Shown here: positions 30,142-39,623 of the stretch, in pieces
Layout: every line of letters starts with the position of its first letter
Position numbering within the stretch: position 1 is the stretch's first letter
Assembly (NCBI RefSeq): GCF_900188415.1
Contig: NZ_FZNV01000008.1
Location: forward strand, 1-64,000
DNA length: 64,000 nucleotides
Direction: 5' to 3'
Source of the DNA: Maribacter sedimenticola
GTDB taxonomy: Bacteria > Bacteroidota > Bacteroidia > Flavobacteriales > Flavobacteriaceae
Made by a program: the position numbers and the translations under genes
The notes under the pieces: model-generated
What the model was told of the DNA's origin: nothing
The model's input: only the letters and a program-made list of their open reading frames with translations
Database searches by the model: none

Positions 30142-32448
30142 TTACCTGTATTTTTTTACACGGGCATCATCAATGACCCCGTTCCAATTTAGTCCGTATG
30201 CAAAATCATATGAATTTCCATCAGCATCGGTATAAGGTTTCATATCCCTGGGTACATCTTCCAATTGTGCCTCTACGGTCAACATATCCGCCGGCATCTG
30301 AAAGGGGAGAAGGGCAGAAGGTTCCGCCGCACCCGTAAGAATTTCCATTAACGCCTGGTCCTGAACGCCCATATGTACCAAAATGGAAGCGGCACTGGGT
30401 TCTATTTCGGCGAAAACCATAGGTTTGGCCACTTTTACGGAGACAATGACCGGCTTGTCGCCCATTTTTTTCTTGGTATCGTTCACCAAATCCATATCCG
30501 TGGTATTGATCGTGGAGACCGATTTTCCTTTGTACGTACGGTTGGTAAAATCCTCCAGCGGACTACCCCCGGCCAAACTGACCTCCCGTGCGGTATCTGC
30601 GGTATAATCGCCATATTGTAAATTGATCGGTACATAGCCATTTCCTCCTTTTTCCAAGTCGGCGCTATCATACCCTACACCACCATCCGGACTATGAATG
30701 CCCACCAAGGCAAAATCCGCTTCCTCCGGGGTGCTTACCACTTCAAAAAATTTGGCGACAACCTCCATGTTAAAGGCATCTACCGTTTTTGGTTCTGTGG
30801 TGATCCCCCACCAGTTGGTAGTGGGTGCCACATAACGTTGAGGTACGTATACCTTCATTTTTTCCTTTAGCGGTAATGTCTTGTTGTGGTTTTTGAGCAT
30901 GACGATGGACTTTAATTGTGCATCATAACCCGCTTTCATATATTCGCTATTCCCAACAATTGCAGTTGTTTCCGCTACATCTAAATACGGATTTTCAAAA
31001 AGTCCCACCCTAAATATATTGGTCAATAAACGAACTGCAGACTCTTCAAAACGGGCACGCATTGCCGTTTCGCCTAGTTCAGCAACCCCTAATTTATAAG
31101 CCTCCAAAACAGGTCCCATATCATTATTGCCTCCAAACTGATCCATTCCTGCTGCGATAGCCTTGTAATGGCGTTCAGCAACGGTCAAATTTTCTACACC
31201 AAAAGGTTTACCTTCAAATTTAGATACCGAAGTCATGTCTCTTGTAATGCCCCAATCGGTACATAATACCCCTTCATAGCCATATTTGCCTCTTAGTATA
31301 TCGGTTATTAAATAGGTATTGTATCCATTGGCAACTTTTTCTCCTTCGCCATCAGAAATGGTATAGTAGGGCATAACGGCAGCCGCCATTTTAGTAGGGC
31401 CATCTAGTTTAAAGGCACCTTCTGTAAATGGTTTCATGTGATCTGAAATATTTTTACCAGGGTAAACGGCGTATGCGCCATAGCCAAAATGTCCGTCACG
31501 GCCGCCTTCTTCGGGTCCGCCACCGGGCCAGTGCTTTACCATAGCATTGACGCTCTCCATGCCCCAATCGCCACCATCTGTAGACTGAAAACCATCTACA
31601 TAGGCACGTGCCAGGTCCGTAGCCAGATCAGGGTCCTCACCCATGGTGCCGTCAAAACGGCTCCAGCGTGGTTCTGTGGCCAGGTCTATTTGGGGCGATA
31701 AGGCCGTGGCGATACCAAGGGCCCTATATTCGGTTGAGGCTATATCGCCAAATTGTTTCATCAAGGCGGGATCAAAAGAAGCCGCAATGCCTAAAGTACC
31801 GGGCCACATAGATATATCACCACCCGCACCGGCATTGAATTCCGCATAGGAATCGCTCCCATGCCTTGGGTCTGAACTGGTGTTTACAGGAATGCCCAAA
31901 TATAGGCCCTCCGCAAAGGCTTGTGCGTTATTGTTCCATTGTGCGGCCACGGCGGGACTCTCTACCGAGGTGATCAGCACATGACGTAAGTGGTCATCCG
32001 TCAAAAATTTCTTTTGTTCATCGGAAAGGTCACTGGCTTTGGCACCACTTTCTGGAAATGGTTTACCCTCATAAGTAGAAGAACCAAATCCACGGCTACT
32101 ACCGGGAAGAGATTGGTGTGAGCTGTACAGCATTAGACCTGCAATATCCTCTAAGCTCATTTTTTTTGCCAGGTCCTTGGCACGCTGCGCTACCGGCAAA
32201 CGCCAGTCCTCATACTCGTCCAAGGTTCCATTTTTGTTCAAATCTTTAAAGGCATACCTGTCTAAGGTCAATAGCGTTACCCCAGAGGTATTGGAGTATC
32301 CTAACGTGGCACCCTCCTCATTATGGACAAAAGTAATTTCCTCTTTGACCTCAGTGGTATATTTTTCGCCACATCCGGTCAGGATTACACCTGTAACCAG
32401 GGCGGTCAAGACATTTAAATGGTTCTTAATTTTCATATTCCGGTACAT
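30142..32448 (-). CDS. glycoside hydrolase family 3 lipoprotein (beta-glucosidase-like)
   Basis: 768 residues. The lipoprotein signal peptide ends VTGVILTGCGEKY, placing it on the outer membrane or periplasmic side. An EF-hand-like DLNKNGTLDEYEDW (about 47-60) precedes the GH3 barrel; the nucleophile Asp is in VLCTDWGI, and NAMVKHWPGGGPEEGGRDGHF is the KHFPG-type motif. The C-terminal GH3 domain follows. It removes terminal beta-linked sugars from oligosaccharides. The start ATG at 32,448 overlaps the stop of the esterase gene (TAATG), so the two are coupled; the Met at 32,436 is an alternative start. Last gene of the operon with esterase, isomerase and regulator. Confidence 0.9.
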   Translation of the reverse strand: MYRNMKIKNHLNVLTALVTGVILTGCGEKYTTEVKEEITFVHNEEGATLGYSNTSGVTLLTLDRYAFKDLNKNGTLDEYEDWRLPVAQRAKDLAKKMSLEDIAGLMLYSSHQSLPGSSRGFGSSTYEGKPFPESGAKASDLSDEQKKFLTDDHLRHVLITSVESPAVAAQWNNNAQAFAEGLYLGIPVNTSSDPRHGSDSYAEFNAGAGGDISMWPGTLGIAASFDPALMKQFGDIASTEYRALGIATALSPQIDLATEPRWSRFDGTMGEDPDLATDLARAYVDGFQSTDGGDWGMESVNAMVKHWPGGGPEEGGRDGHFGYGAYAVYPGKNISDHMKPFTEGAFKLDGPTKMAAAVMPYYTISDGEGEKVANGYNTYLITDILRGKYGYEGVLCTDWGITRDMTSVSKFEGKPFGVENLTVAERHYKAIAAGMDQFGGNNDMGPVLEAYKLGVAELGETAMRARFEESAVRLLTNIFRVGLFENPYLDVAETTAIVGNSEYMKAGYDAQLKSIVMLKNHNKTLPLKEKMKVYVPQRYVAPTTNWWGITTEPKTVDAFNMEVVAKFFEVVSTPEEADFALVGIHSPDGGVGYDSADLEKGGNGYVPINLQYGDYTADTAREVSLAGGSPLEDFTNRTYKGKSVSTINTTDMDLVNDTKKKMGDKPVIVSVKVAKPMVFAEIEPSAASILVHMGVQDQALMEILTGAAEPSALLPFQMPADMLTVEAQLEDVPRDMKPYTDADGNSYDFAYGLNWNGVIDDARVKKYR

Positions 32449-34064
32449 TATTTATTTCTTACAATTTCAAAAAGTTCTTTATCTAACTGTGGTTTCACTT
32501 CACAGGTAGTGTTAAAATGCATGGTGGCCGTATTCTTGCTGTTGTAGGCGGGCCATTCCGGTAACCCATCATGGTTGGGATTGCCCGTCCTGGCAAAATT
32601 AATCCATGCCTTGCTCATTTTTTTGGCTAGTTTATGGGCTTCCTCACCGCCACCGGTCATATGGTTGGCAAGGTCAATATTGTCAAACACAAAGGGAAGT
32701 TCCATGCAGTGCAGCGCCTTATATTTACCGTCAAATACAGGAGACTGCCAAGTAAATAGATACATATACACCGGGGCACCGTTAAGTGAGGATTTGTCGT
32801 TGGCCTCCATAACTGCACCGGGCCTGAACATGGTATCCACATCCAATAGGTCCTTAGGGTCGGTATCTTTTGGATAGGCCTTTTTAACGGCACCGATATA
32901 GGCATCTGCCTTGTCCTTATAGGTTTCCTTGATATGTGCCATTATGGTTTCTTCCGATGCACCTACAAAACGCATGTTTGCGAACGGGGCAAACTCATTT
33001 TTTGCGGTACCGATCATGAACGGAATATCCCTGGAGACGGCCAAGGCTTCCTTGGTACCCAATTGATAGGGCAGTACATTGCCATCTTTGCTTGGTCCCC
33101 AATTAAGACCAAAACCGATTACCGGTTTCCCGGCGGCCCTCATTTGTTCTGCAACAATTTTTAAGGCCTGGCTACTGGTGCTGGCCAAGGTCTCAAACGG
33201 GATATGTTGAATACTGTCCACCGTATTGGCATTGAGCCCTAAAATGGTCAAGGTTTCCTTTGCAATGGCCTGCGTATCCTCTTTTTCCAGCATTGCGGTC
33301 CTGAACGAACCACTCTGGTTAATGGCCTTATGGAAAAGACCTTTGGCCTTGGGCATGGCCATGAGCGTACTCACTTTTGCACCGCCGCCAGATTGCCCAA
33401 AAATGGTAACATTGTTGGGGTCACCGCCAAAATTGGCAATATTGTTCTTGACCCATTCCAATGCCTTGACCATATCCATGATGCTATTATTGGCAGACTG
33501 TGCGTATTTATCCCCGTAGGCCGATAGGTCCAAAAACCCAAGAACGTTTAAACGATGGTTGATGGATACGACCACCACATCCCCATTTTTGGCCAAATTT
33601 TCACCATCATAGGAAGGTAGTTCATGGCTGGATCCAGTGGTAAAGCCACCCCCATGGATCCAGAACAGAACCGGTCTTGTTTTACCGTCCGATACGTTTG
33701 GAGACCAAACGTTCAAACTCAAACAATCTTCATTTGGAAACCCCCAGTCATGATCGAATACAAATTCCGATTCATCTTGGATTGTTGTTGTTGGGTTTAT
33801 TAATGGAGAAACTGGTCCGTACATGGTGGTACTCCTTACGGCATCCCACTTTGTAGGGTTTGTTGCCGCCTCAAAGCGGTTGGCTTGTGCGTAAGGGATA
33901 CCTTTAAACGTATGTACATTGTCGTGAATGTACCCACGTACGGGTCCGTTTTCGGTTTCAATTACCGGAACCTTGGAACCGGTAATTACGATATCTTGTG
34001 CCGATGCTATGCCCGTCATCATACATAGGGCAAGCGTTAAAAGGTGATAAAATGGAATTTTCAT
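32448..34064 (-). CDS. type-B carboxylesterase, secreted
   Basis: 538 residues with signal peptide (1-22, ending IASA). Carboxylesterase family B fold: oxyanion region WIHGGGFTTGSS, nucleophile GQSGGGAKVS (Ser in GxSGG), Glu in GTAKNEFAPF and His in ALHCMELPFVFD. The opening VETENGPVRGYIHDNVHTFKGIPYA is typical. In this operon, with a GH3 enzyme and a sugar isomerase, it may remove acyl or aromatic esters from plant or algal glycans; that is inference. Coupled to the GH3 gene by TAATG, 25 bp downstream of the isomerase gene. Confidence 0.92.
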   Translation of the reverse strand: MKIPFYHLLTLALCMMTGIASAQDIVITGSKVPVIETENGPVRGYIHDNVHTFKGIPYAQANRFEAATNPTKWDAVRSTTMYGPVSPLINPTTTIQDESEFVFDHDWGFPNEDCLSLNVWSPNVSDGKTRPVLFWIHGGGFTTGSSHELPSYDGENLAKNGDVVVVSINHRLNVLGFLDLSAYGDKYAQSANNSIMDMVKALEWVKNNIANFGGDPNNVTIFGQSGGGAKVSTLMAMPKAKGLFHKAINQSGSFRTAMLEKEDTQAIAKETLTILGLNANTVDSIQHIPFETLASTSSQALKIVAEQMRAAGKPVIGFGLNWGPSKDGNVLPYQLGTKEALAVSRDIPFMIGTAKNEFAPFANMRFVGASEETIMAHIKETYKDKADAYIGAVKKAYPKDTDPKDLLDVDTMFRPGAVMEANDKSSLNGAPVYMYLFTWQSPVFDGKYKALHCMELPFVFDNIDLANHMTGGGEEAHKLAKKMSKAWINFARTGNPNHDGLPEWPAYNSKNTATMHFNTTCEVKPQLDKELFEIVRNK

Positions 34065-34089
34065 GATGTATAGCGATTAGGTGTTTCGT

Positions 34090-34968
34090 TTATTTAAATC
34101 CGATCTCCTCTAGACCATCATGACTAATTTTTATGGCATCCAAAGGTTTTAATCCGTCAAAGGTCATATCCTGTTCTACCATATAGTATTTCATTCCGGA
34201 AAGTTCCTTGTTGTCCAAAATATTCTTAAACCCTATGTTACCTTTGCCTACCGGAGCAAATCTGCCCTGCTCGTCCATATCCTTTACATGCCAGATTTTA
34301 AACCTACCGGGATATTGGTGGAAATAGGCAATAGGATTGGCACCTGCTTTGGTAACCCAGTACAGGTCCATCTGAAAGTTCAATAGTTTAGGGTCTACAT
34401 TTTCCAATAGATAATCTATAGGTACTATACCCTCGGCATTTTTCTTGAATTCAAAATCATGGTTATGGTACAATAATTTTAAACCGGCCTTGTTGGCTTT
34501 TTCACCTAGTGTAGTTAGAATTTGAGCCAGGTCCTGAACCGTACCGGTCATACCCATTGTCCTGTTTTCCTGGTTGAACGTAAACATTCCCATTGGTGGA
34601 ATAGGCACGACAAAATATTTGAAACCGGCAGCCTTGGCATCTGCCATCATCTGGTCTGCATTGTCTAGGGTAACGGAGCTTTGGTGCGTACTGATCGGTT
34701 TTAACTTGAGCGATTTAAGCAAGTCCTTAAAATCTGCCGGAGTCATACCGTAATATTTTCCGTCTTCATAGCCCGCGGCTTCAATATTTTTATAGCCTGC
34801 ATCCGCTACGGCCTGTAGGGTAGCTTTGGCATTCGTACCCATATCATCCCTAACGGTGTAAAGGGCAAGGCCGCCAAATTTTTTCTGTGCATAGGTCGTT
34901 AAGGTACCGCACATGAATAGGACCAGTGCCATACCTTTAAAAAAGTTGTTTAAGATAGATGTTTTCAT
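34090..34968 (-). CDS. secreted sugar phosphate isomerase/epimerase-like TIM barrel
   Basis: 292 residues. The signal peptide ends TLTTYA (about 27). The AP-endonuclease-2/xylose-isomerase-like barrel shows GLALYTVRDDM, YHNHDFEF (metal-ligand region), FQMDLYWVTKAG and WHVKDMDEQGRFAPVGKGNI, with His and Glu residues at the usual metal sites (EQD near the C-terminus). Secreted members are common in Bacteroidota, often beside GH and esterase genes, and include 3-keto-sugar lyases/hydratases and epimerases. The substrate is unknown. Third position from the end of the operon, directly after the Nudix-type regulator. Confidence 0.85.
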   Translation of the reverse strand: MKTSILNNFFKGMALVLFMCGTLTTYAQKKFGGLALYTVRDDMGTNAKATLQAVADAGYKNIEAAGYEDGKYYGMTPADFKDLLKSLKLKPISTHQSSVTLDNADQMMADAKAAGFKYFVVPIPPMGMFTFNQENRTMGMTGTVQDLAQILTTLGEKANKAGLKLLYHNHDFEFKKNAEGIVPIDYLLENVDPKLLNFQMDLYWVTKAGANPIAYFHQYPGRFKIWHVKDMDEQGRFAPVGKGNIGFKNILDNKELSGMKYYMVEQDMTFDGLKPLDAIKISHDGLEEIGFK

Positions 34969-34998
34969 AAGTGTTGTTTTAAGTATAAAGTTTTCGTT

Positions 34999-35697
34999 TT
35001 ATTTAAAGCTATAGAGATAGGGGGCTTTGTGGGCCTTACCTTGAAAAAGTTTTTCGTGTCGTTCAAGAATATCCAAAGAGAGCATTTTACGCTGAAAAGT
35101 TGTTCTTCTTAGTTTTTGGTCCAATATGGCCTCAAACACGGATTGTAACTGTTTCATGGTAAATTTTGGCGGTAACAAGTTCATTCCGATCAGTTTTTCA
35201 CTGAGATTGTTGCGGAGTACGATCAACGCTTTTTCCACAATTTGGTTATGGTCCATCATAAGATCCGGAAGTTCGTCAATGGCATACCAACCTATACTGT
35301 CCGAAAATTGGTCTGGGGTAGGGGTTACCTCCTCATAATTGATCAGGGCGTAATACCCTACCGTGTTGAAACGATCCAACATCCATTCATTCTCCTCTGT
35401 GAGGTCATTGTTGGCGATCAATATCTGGCGCATATGTTCAGGATCGGCACGGTCAACTTCCCCAAATACATGAAATTGCTCCAAAAATACATTGTCCAGT
35501 CCCGTACGATCTTTGACTCCTTTTTTTGCGGCCTCATCTATACTTTGGTCAACCTCTATAAAACCTCCCGGAAGTGCAAAAAATCCCGTGTTATGATATT
35601 CCAGTACAAGAATCTTCAACAATTTACCGTTGAACCCAAATATTACACAGTCAAAAGAAAGATTGGGTATGAAATTCTTATTTTCTAAACCTTTCAT
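34999..35697 (-). CDS. Nudix-domain transcriptional regulator (NrtR/AraR-like)
   Basis: 232 residues. The N-terminal Nudix fold (about 10-150) includes LPGGFIEVDQSIDEAA and KKGVKDRTGL, where the REUxEExG box is degenerate (VKDRTG), so hydrolase activity is unlikely. The C-terminal winged helix (about 160-225) reads FTMKQLQSVFEAILDQKLRRTTFQRKML. This layout is that of Nudix-related sugar or NAD regulators of Bacteroidota. It is the first gene of the operon with isomerase, esterase and GH3, and probably senses a sugar derivative. A perfect palindrome upstream (35,763-35,789) is a likely operator. Confidence 0.85.
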   Translation of the reverse strand: MKGLENKNFIPNLSFDCVIFGFNGKLLKILVLEYHNTGFFALPGGFIEVDQSIDEAAKKGVKDRTGLDNVFLEQFHVFGEVDRADPEHMRQILIANNDLTEENEWMLDRFNTVGYYALINYEEVTPTPDQFSDSIGWYAIDELPDLMMDHNQIVEKALIVLRNNLSEKLIGMNLLPPKFTMKQLQSVFEAILDQKLRRTTFQRKMLSLDILERHEKLFQGKAHKAPYLYSFK

Positions 35698-35762
35698 TGA
35701 TTGATTTCATAAAATTTAAATGCATTTTTCAAATAAAGCATAAAATTCAATGTAAACAAAGG

Positions 35763-35789
35763 ATTATTGTCATAAAGTGAGACAATAAT
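35763..35789 (-). promoter_or_regulatory. palindromic operator upstream of the Nudix-regulator operon
   Basis: ATTATTGTC (35,763-35,771) and GACAATAAT (35,781-35,789) are perfect 9-base inverted arms about 70 bp before the start codon. TTTATTTG, one base from the -7 consensus, lies between it and the gene. Likely site for the regulator encoded next. Confidence 0.5.
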
Positions 35790-35793
35790 AAAA

Positions 35794-35835
35794 AAGTACT
35801 GATTTTGAATTAATTTTCATTCAAAATCAGTACTT
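35794..35835 (-). terminator. rho-independent terminator of the proline operon
   Basis: AAGTACTGATTTTGAAT and ATTCAAAATCAGTACTT form a 17-bp stem followed on the minus strand by TTTTTATTATT. It ends the proC-proB-proA-ablB operon. Confidence 0.8.
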
Positions 35836-35905
35836 GATCGGGGGAAGCGGCATAATAAATACCAGCCATTACATACCCTATTAATACATGGGTAAAATGT
35901 TGATG

Positions 35906-36754
35906 TTACTCGTTTTTATAATACCATACGTTCATGCTTTCCATGGTATTGCGCACCATACAATTATTGGTCAGGGTACCGGCAAAAGTAAATCCGTGTT
36001 TACTAAAGGTGATGTTCAACCCATAGGAAGTAGCCCTTACCATGGCATAAACGGTTTTGCACCCGGTGGATTTCATTTGCTTTTTGATATCCTGAACCAA
36101 AAAGTACGAAAGGTTTTGCCCCCTATAGTCCGGGTGGGTCACAAAATCCACGATTTCCATATTGGATTCATGTACATGGATATCCAAGATTGCGGATACC
36201 AAAAGCTCATTATTTTCAAACAATCCGTAAAAGCTATGGTTAAGTTTTTGCAGCGTTAGAAAATACTCCACATCCTTTATCTGGTCGGGGTGGTATTTGT
36301 ACGCTTTTCTATGCAATTCTTCCAATAAGGGAAAATCCTTGGCATCCAATTCTCTAATGGTGGTTTTGGATGGAATGGAAAAATGCGGGTCTGTCTGCGG
36401 TTTGCTCGCCGCAAAGGCGATCGTTTTAACCGAATCTATGGTCTTACGGCTTTTTTCATCATTAATGTGCCGTTCCTTCTTCACATAATCCGCCAAAAAA
36501 TAGCCGTCAATACTACCGTTGTACAAACCGGGAATCTTTGCTTCTACTGTAAAACCGTTGGATTGCAGCACACCTCTTGCGCTTTCTGGTGCCCGCCCCA
36601 GGATTTTTTCATAATTTCTTTGCTTGGCAAGAGCCTTGATCTTTGGAACAAAAGTATTTAGGTCCGTATTATCCGCATCGGTAAAATAGATACGGTTATG
36701 CATATTGCCATGGTATACCAAGGCACCTTCTATGTTTTCAATTTTCTCGAACAT
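35906..36754 (-). CDS. ablB: putative beta-lysine N-acetyltransferase
   Basis: 282 residues. The first half carries AblB features (ALVYHGNMHNRIYF, YEKILGRAPESARGVLQSNGF, EAKIPGLYNGSIDGYFLADYV), the second half a GNAT fold with the acetyl-CoA loop HPDYRGQNLSYFLV (about 207-220). AblB acetylates beta-lysine, made by lysine 2,3-aminomutase (AblA), to give the compatible solute N-epsilon-acetyl-beta-lysine. AblA is not in the window. It is the last gene of the proline operon, 36 bp after proA, which points to osmoadaptation as a shared theme. Cytosolic; length fits the family. Confidence 0.82.
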   Translation of the reverse strand: MFEKIENIEGALVYHGNMHNRIYFTDADNTDLNTFVPKIKALAKQRNYEKILGRAPESARGVLQSNGFTVEAKIPGLYNGSIDGYFLADYVKKERHINDEKSRKTIDSVKTIAFAASKPQTDPHFSIPSKTTIRELDAKDFPLLEELHRKAYKYHPDQIKDVEYFLTLQKLNHSFYGLFENNELLVSAILDIHVHESNMEIVDFVTHPDYRGQNLSYFLVQDIKKQMKSTGCKTVYAMVRATSYGLNITFSKHGFTFAGTLTNNCMVRNTMESMNVWYYKNE

Positions 36755-36790
36755 GAATATAGATTTTTAGTCTTTGAGAGAGTGAATTCG

Positions 36791-37990
36791 TTATGCCCTG
36801 ATCTGGCCATCGCCAAATATGTAGTATTTGTTGGTGACCAATTGTTTCAAGCCCAGGGGCCCCCGGTGATGCAATTTGTCCGTACTGATCGCCAACTCCG
36901 CGCCAACGCCCATTTGTCCCCCATCGGTAAAACGGGTAGAGGCATTTTGGTATACGGCCGCGCAATCTACCTCCTCCATAAATTGCAATGCATTTTCCTT
37001 GTTTTTAGTCATGATGGTTGCAGAATGTCCACCGGAATTATGGTTGATTTTTTCAATGGCCCCATTTAGGGAATCCACGGCGCCCAAACAGCATTTCATG
37101 GCCAAAAATTCCTCTTTCCAAATCTTTGGGTCTTCAATAGGGTCTGCCTCCGTAAGGAATTCATTCACTTTGGAATCTACCAAGGTTTCCACACCGTTTG
37201 CGGAGAGCAGTTTATAGAGGTCCTTTAATTTATGGGCATAATCCTCAATATTGGAACTTATCAATATTTTGTCCAAGGCATTACACGCCGATATTTTTGC
37301 GGTCTTTGCATTTAGGATCACTTGAACGCTTTGCTCCCAATTGGCATCTTCGTCTATAAAAAGAAAGTTGTTTCCACGACCACTGACCAGTACGGCACAA
37401 TTGGCATGTTGCTTTACAAACGCAATAAGTCTTTCTCCTCCCCTGGGAACGATTAAATCCAATTTCTCTGGAGGGTTCATTAAAAATTGTTGGGTTTCCT
37501 GCCTATTGAGGACCAATTGCTGAATATAGTTGGTAGACAAGTTGTTTTCCTCCAATGCTCGGTGCCATAGGTTGGTAAGTGCCTTGTTGCTATGTAGGGC
37601 TTCCTTACCACCTTTTAGATAAATTTTATTATTGGCCTTGAATGCCAATACCGCTGCCTCTATGGTAACATCTGGCCTGGACTCGTAGATAATCATAATT
37701 GTGCCAAACGGTGCGGTCTTGTTCGTGATATCCAATCCGTTTTCCAATTTTTGGGAAGAAATTGTCTGTCCAACAGGATCTTCCTGGGACCTGACCTCCT
37801 TAATGGACGTGATCATGGCATCTATTTTGGCATTGGTAACGATCAGTCTATCATACATGGCCTGATCCTCAAGATCAAATTGATCCAAGTCCTGTTTGTT
37901 CGCCTTTAAAATGGCCATCCTGTTTTCGTCCAAAAGACGCTCCATACTTTGTAAAACATTGTTTTTTATTGTTGTGGATAATAATTTCAT
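36791..37990 (-). CDS. proA: glutamate-5-semialdehyde dehydrogenase
   Basis: 399 residues. Reduces gamma-glutamyl phosphate to glutamate semialdehyde with NADPH, second step of proline synthesis. ALDH-type fold: PFGTIMIIYESRPDVTIEAA (near 94-113), IYLKGGKEALHSN, LIVPRGGERLIAFV and the catalytic Cys in KISACNALDKILI. ProA hallmark sequences GGHSATIMTKN and NASTRFTDGGQMGVGAELA are present. The start overlaps the stop of proB (TAATG at 37,990), showing coupling. Cytosolic, intact, typical length. Confidence 0.95.
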   Translation of the reverse strand: MKLLSTTIKNNVLQSMERLLDENRMAILKANKQDLDQFDLEDQAMYDRLIVTNAKIDAMITSIKEVRSQEDPVGQTISSQKLENGLDITNKTAPFGTIMIIYESRPDVTIEAAVLAFKANNKIYLKGGKEALHSNKALTNLWHRALEENNLSTNYIQQLVLNRQETQQFLMNPPEKLDLIVPRGGERLIAFVKQHANCAVLVSGRGNNFLFIDEDANWEQSVQVILNAKTAKISACNALDKILISSNIEDYAHKLKDLYKLLSANGVETLVDSKVNEFLTEADPIEDPKIWKEEFLAMKCCLGAVDSLNGAIEKINHNSGGHSATIMTKNKENALQFMEEVDCAAVYQNASTRFTDGGQMGVGAELAISTDKLHHRGPLGLKQLVTNKYYIFGDGQIRA

Positions 37991-38778
37991 TATGCTTCTA
38001 TTTTTTCTTCGAGGGTAACTTTGGTACCCACATTTTTTCCTTCTATAATATCTATTATGGTACGGGTTTTTTTGCCATTGGCTATAAACGTAGGAATATT
38101 GTTGGCAGCGGCCTGTTGGGCATAGTCCAGCTTGGAACCCATACCGCCACGGCCTTCGCCCGCCTTTTTGTTACTGTCCTTTATAAAATCATCCAGATTG
38201 TCCTCTGGGTTGACATGCTGAACAAGGTCACTATTGTCCGCATTGGGGTGACCGGTATATAAACCGTCAATATCGGTAAGGATAATAAGTTTGTCCGCAT
38301 CTATCAACTGTGCAATTAAACTTGCCAGCTCATCATTATCCGAAAACATACTCATGGTTACCGAAACCGCATCGTCCTCATTGGCAATGGGTATAACCCC
38401 TTCCGATAGTAGCCCCTCTACACAATTGATCATGTTCTGCCGGTGTACCCCAGGAGTAAAATCCCGTTTTGTGGGCAATACCTGTGCGCATTTCATACCA
38501 TAATCGTTAAAAATGTTATAGTAATGGCGCATCATGCGGGGTTGTCCAATAGCGGAATACACCTGTCTACGCTTGGTGTCATGTTCTATACTACTTGTGC
38601 CTAAAACCTCCTTACCGGCAATAACAGAACCAGATGATACAAGTACGGTAATAATATCCTGTTCATACAATTCTGCAATCTGTTGTACCAAATTGCGCAG
38701 AACCGGTCTAACGATACGGTTATCCTTATTGGTCATTACATTGGTACCTACCTTTATAACTATCTTTTGTTTATACAT
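37990..38778 (-). CDS. proB: glutamate 5-kinase without PUA domain
   Basis: 262 residues. Phosphorylates glutamate, the committed step of proline synthesis. Amino-acid-kinase fold: KIVIKVGTNVMT (4-15), VLVSSGSVIAGKEV, IPIANEDDAVS and LIILTDIDGLYTGHPN, then KAGEGRGGMGSKLDYAQQAA. The C-terminal PUA domain found in many ProB proteins is absent, as in other short forms. It overlaps proC by 8 bp and proA by one base pair. Feedback by proline is expected from the family but not visible here. Confidence 0.95.
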   Translation of the reverse strand: MYKQKIVIKVGTNVMTNKDNRIVRPVLRNLVQQIAELYEQDIITVLVSSGSVIAGKEVLGTSSIEHDTKRRQVYSAIGQPRMMRHYYNIFNDYGMKCAQVLPTKRDFTPGVHRQNMINCVEGLLSEGVIPIANEDDAVSVTMSMFSDNDELASLIAQLIDADKLIILTDIDGLYTGHPNADNSDLVQHVNPEDNLDDFIKDSNKKAGEGRGGMGSKLDYAQQAAANNIPTFIANGKKTRTIIDIIEGKNVGTKVTLEEKIEA

Positions 38779-39586
38779 GTACTTTTTCTTTTCCTAGTTC
38801 CACGGCACGCTCAAAAGCTGCGAAAGCCGCATCCTTTATTAATTCACCTACATTGTTGTTTTCCATTGAATCCAGTGCCGCACGGGTAGTACCACCCTTA
38901 CTGGCCACCTTGTCCATCCAAGAATTTGGGGATAGCTCATTTTGATTGAAAAGCTCAATGGCCCCTGTAAAGGTCTGTGCCACCAAAATTTTGGAGACGT
39001 TTGGGGTAAATCCCATTTTTAGGGCGGCCTCCATCATACTTTGCATAAAGTAAAATACATATGCCGGTCCGCTTCCGGAAATTCCGGTAGAGGCATCGAT
39101 AAAATTTTCATCGCTTACCAAAACAGATTTGCCCGTGGTATCCAAAAGGCTTTCAATGGTCAACAGTTCTATTCTGGACACATCTTCAGAGGCCACAAAA
39201 GAAGTAAGTCCCCTACCTATCTGTGCAGGTAAATTGGGCATTGCCCTTACAATCTTGGTAAGTCCCGTAAGATGTTTAATGGTATCTATGGTGACACCGG
39301 CCATAATGGAAATGAGTATTTGGCCAGGTTTTACCAATGGGTTCAATTTTAGGAATACACTTTCTGCATGGTACGGTTTTACTGCAATAAAGATGATATC
39401 TGCCTGTGGGGCACATTTCTTTAGATCGTCAAAGGCATCAAACTGTGGATTATTCCTTAATTCCTCCAGTTTTTCCTCAGAGGTGTCTAGCACCATGATA
39501 TTTCTTTTCTTAAGTAATTTTGATTTAGACATGCCTTCCGCATACGTCAACCCCATGTTTCCAGCTCCTATTACTAGTATTTTCAT
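38771..39586 (-). CDS. proC: pyrroline-5-carboxylate reductase
   Basis: 271 residues. Final step of proline synthesis, NAD(P)H-dependent reduction of P5C. Rossmann motif VIGAGNMGLTYAEG (4-17), DIIFIAVKPYHAE, VRAMPNLPAQIGRG and the ProC signature SGISGSGPAYVFYFMQSMMEA with SKGGTTRAALDSMENN near the C-terminus. First gene of the proC-proB-proA-ablB operon, with 8-bp overlap to proB, so the whole proline route is made from one transcript. Intact and typical in length. Confidence 0.96.
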   Translation of the reverse strand: MKILVIGAGNMGLTYAEGMSKSKLLKKRNIMVLDTSEEKLEELRNNPQFDAFDDLKKCAPQADIIFIAVKPYHAESVFLKLNPLVKPGQILISIMAGVTIDTIKHLTGLTKIVRAMPNLPAQIGRGLTSFVASEDVSRIELLTIESLLDTTGKSVLVSDENFIDASTGISGSGPAYVFYFMQSMMEAALKMGFTPNVSKILVAQTFTGAIELFNQNELSPNSWMDKVASKGGTTRAALDSMENNNVGELIKDAAFAAFERAVELGKEKVHV

Positions 39587-39623
39587 GAATTCTAATGATT
39601 ATATGGATAAAATTTATTTCCGA

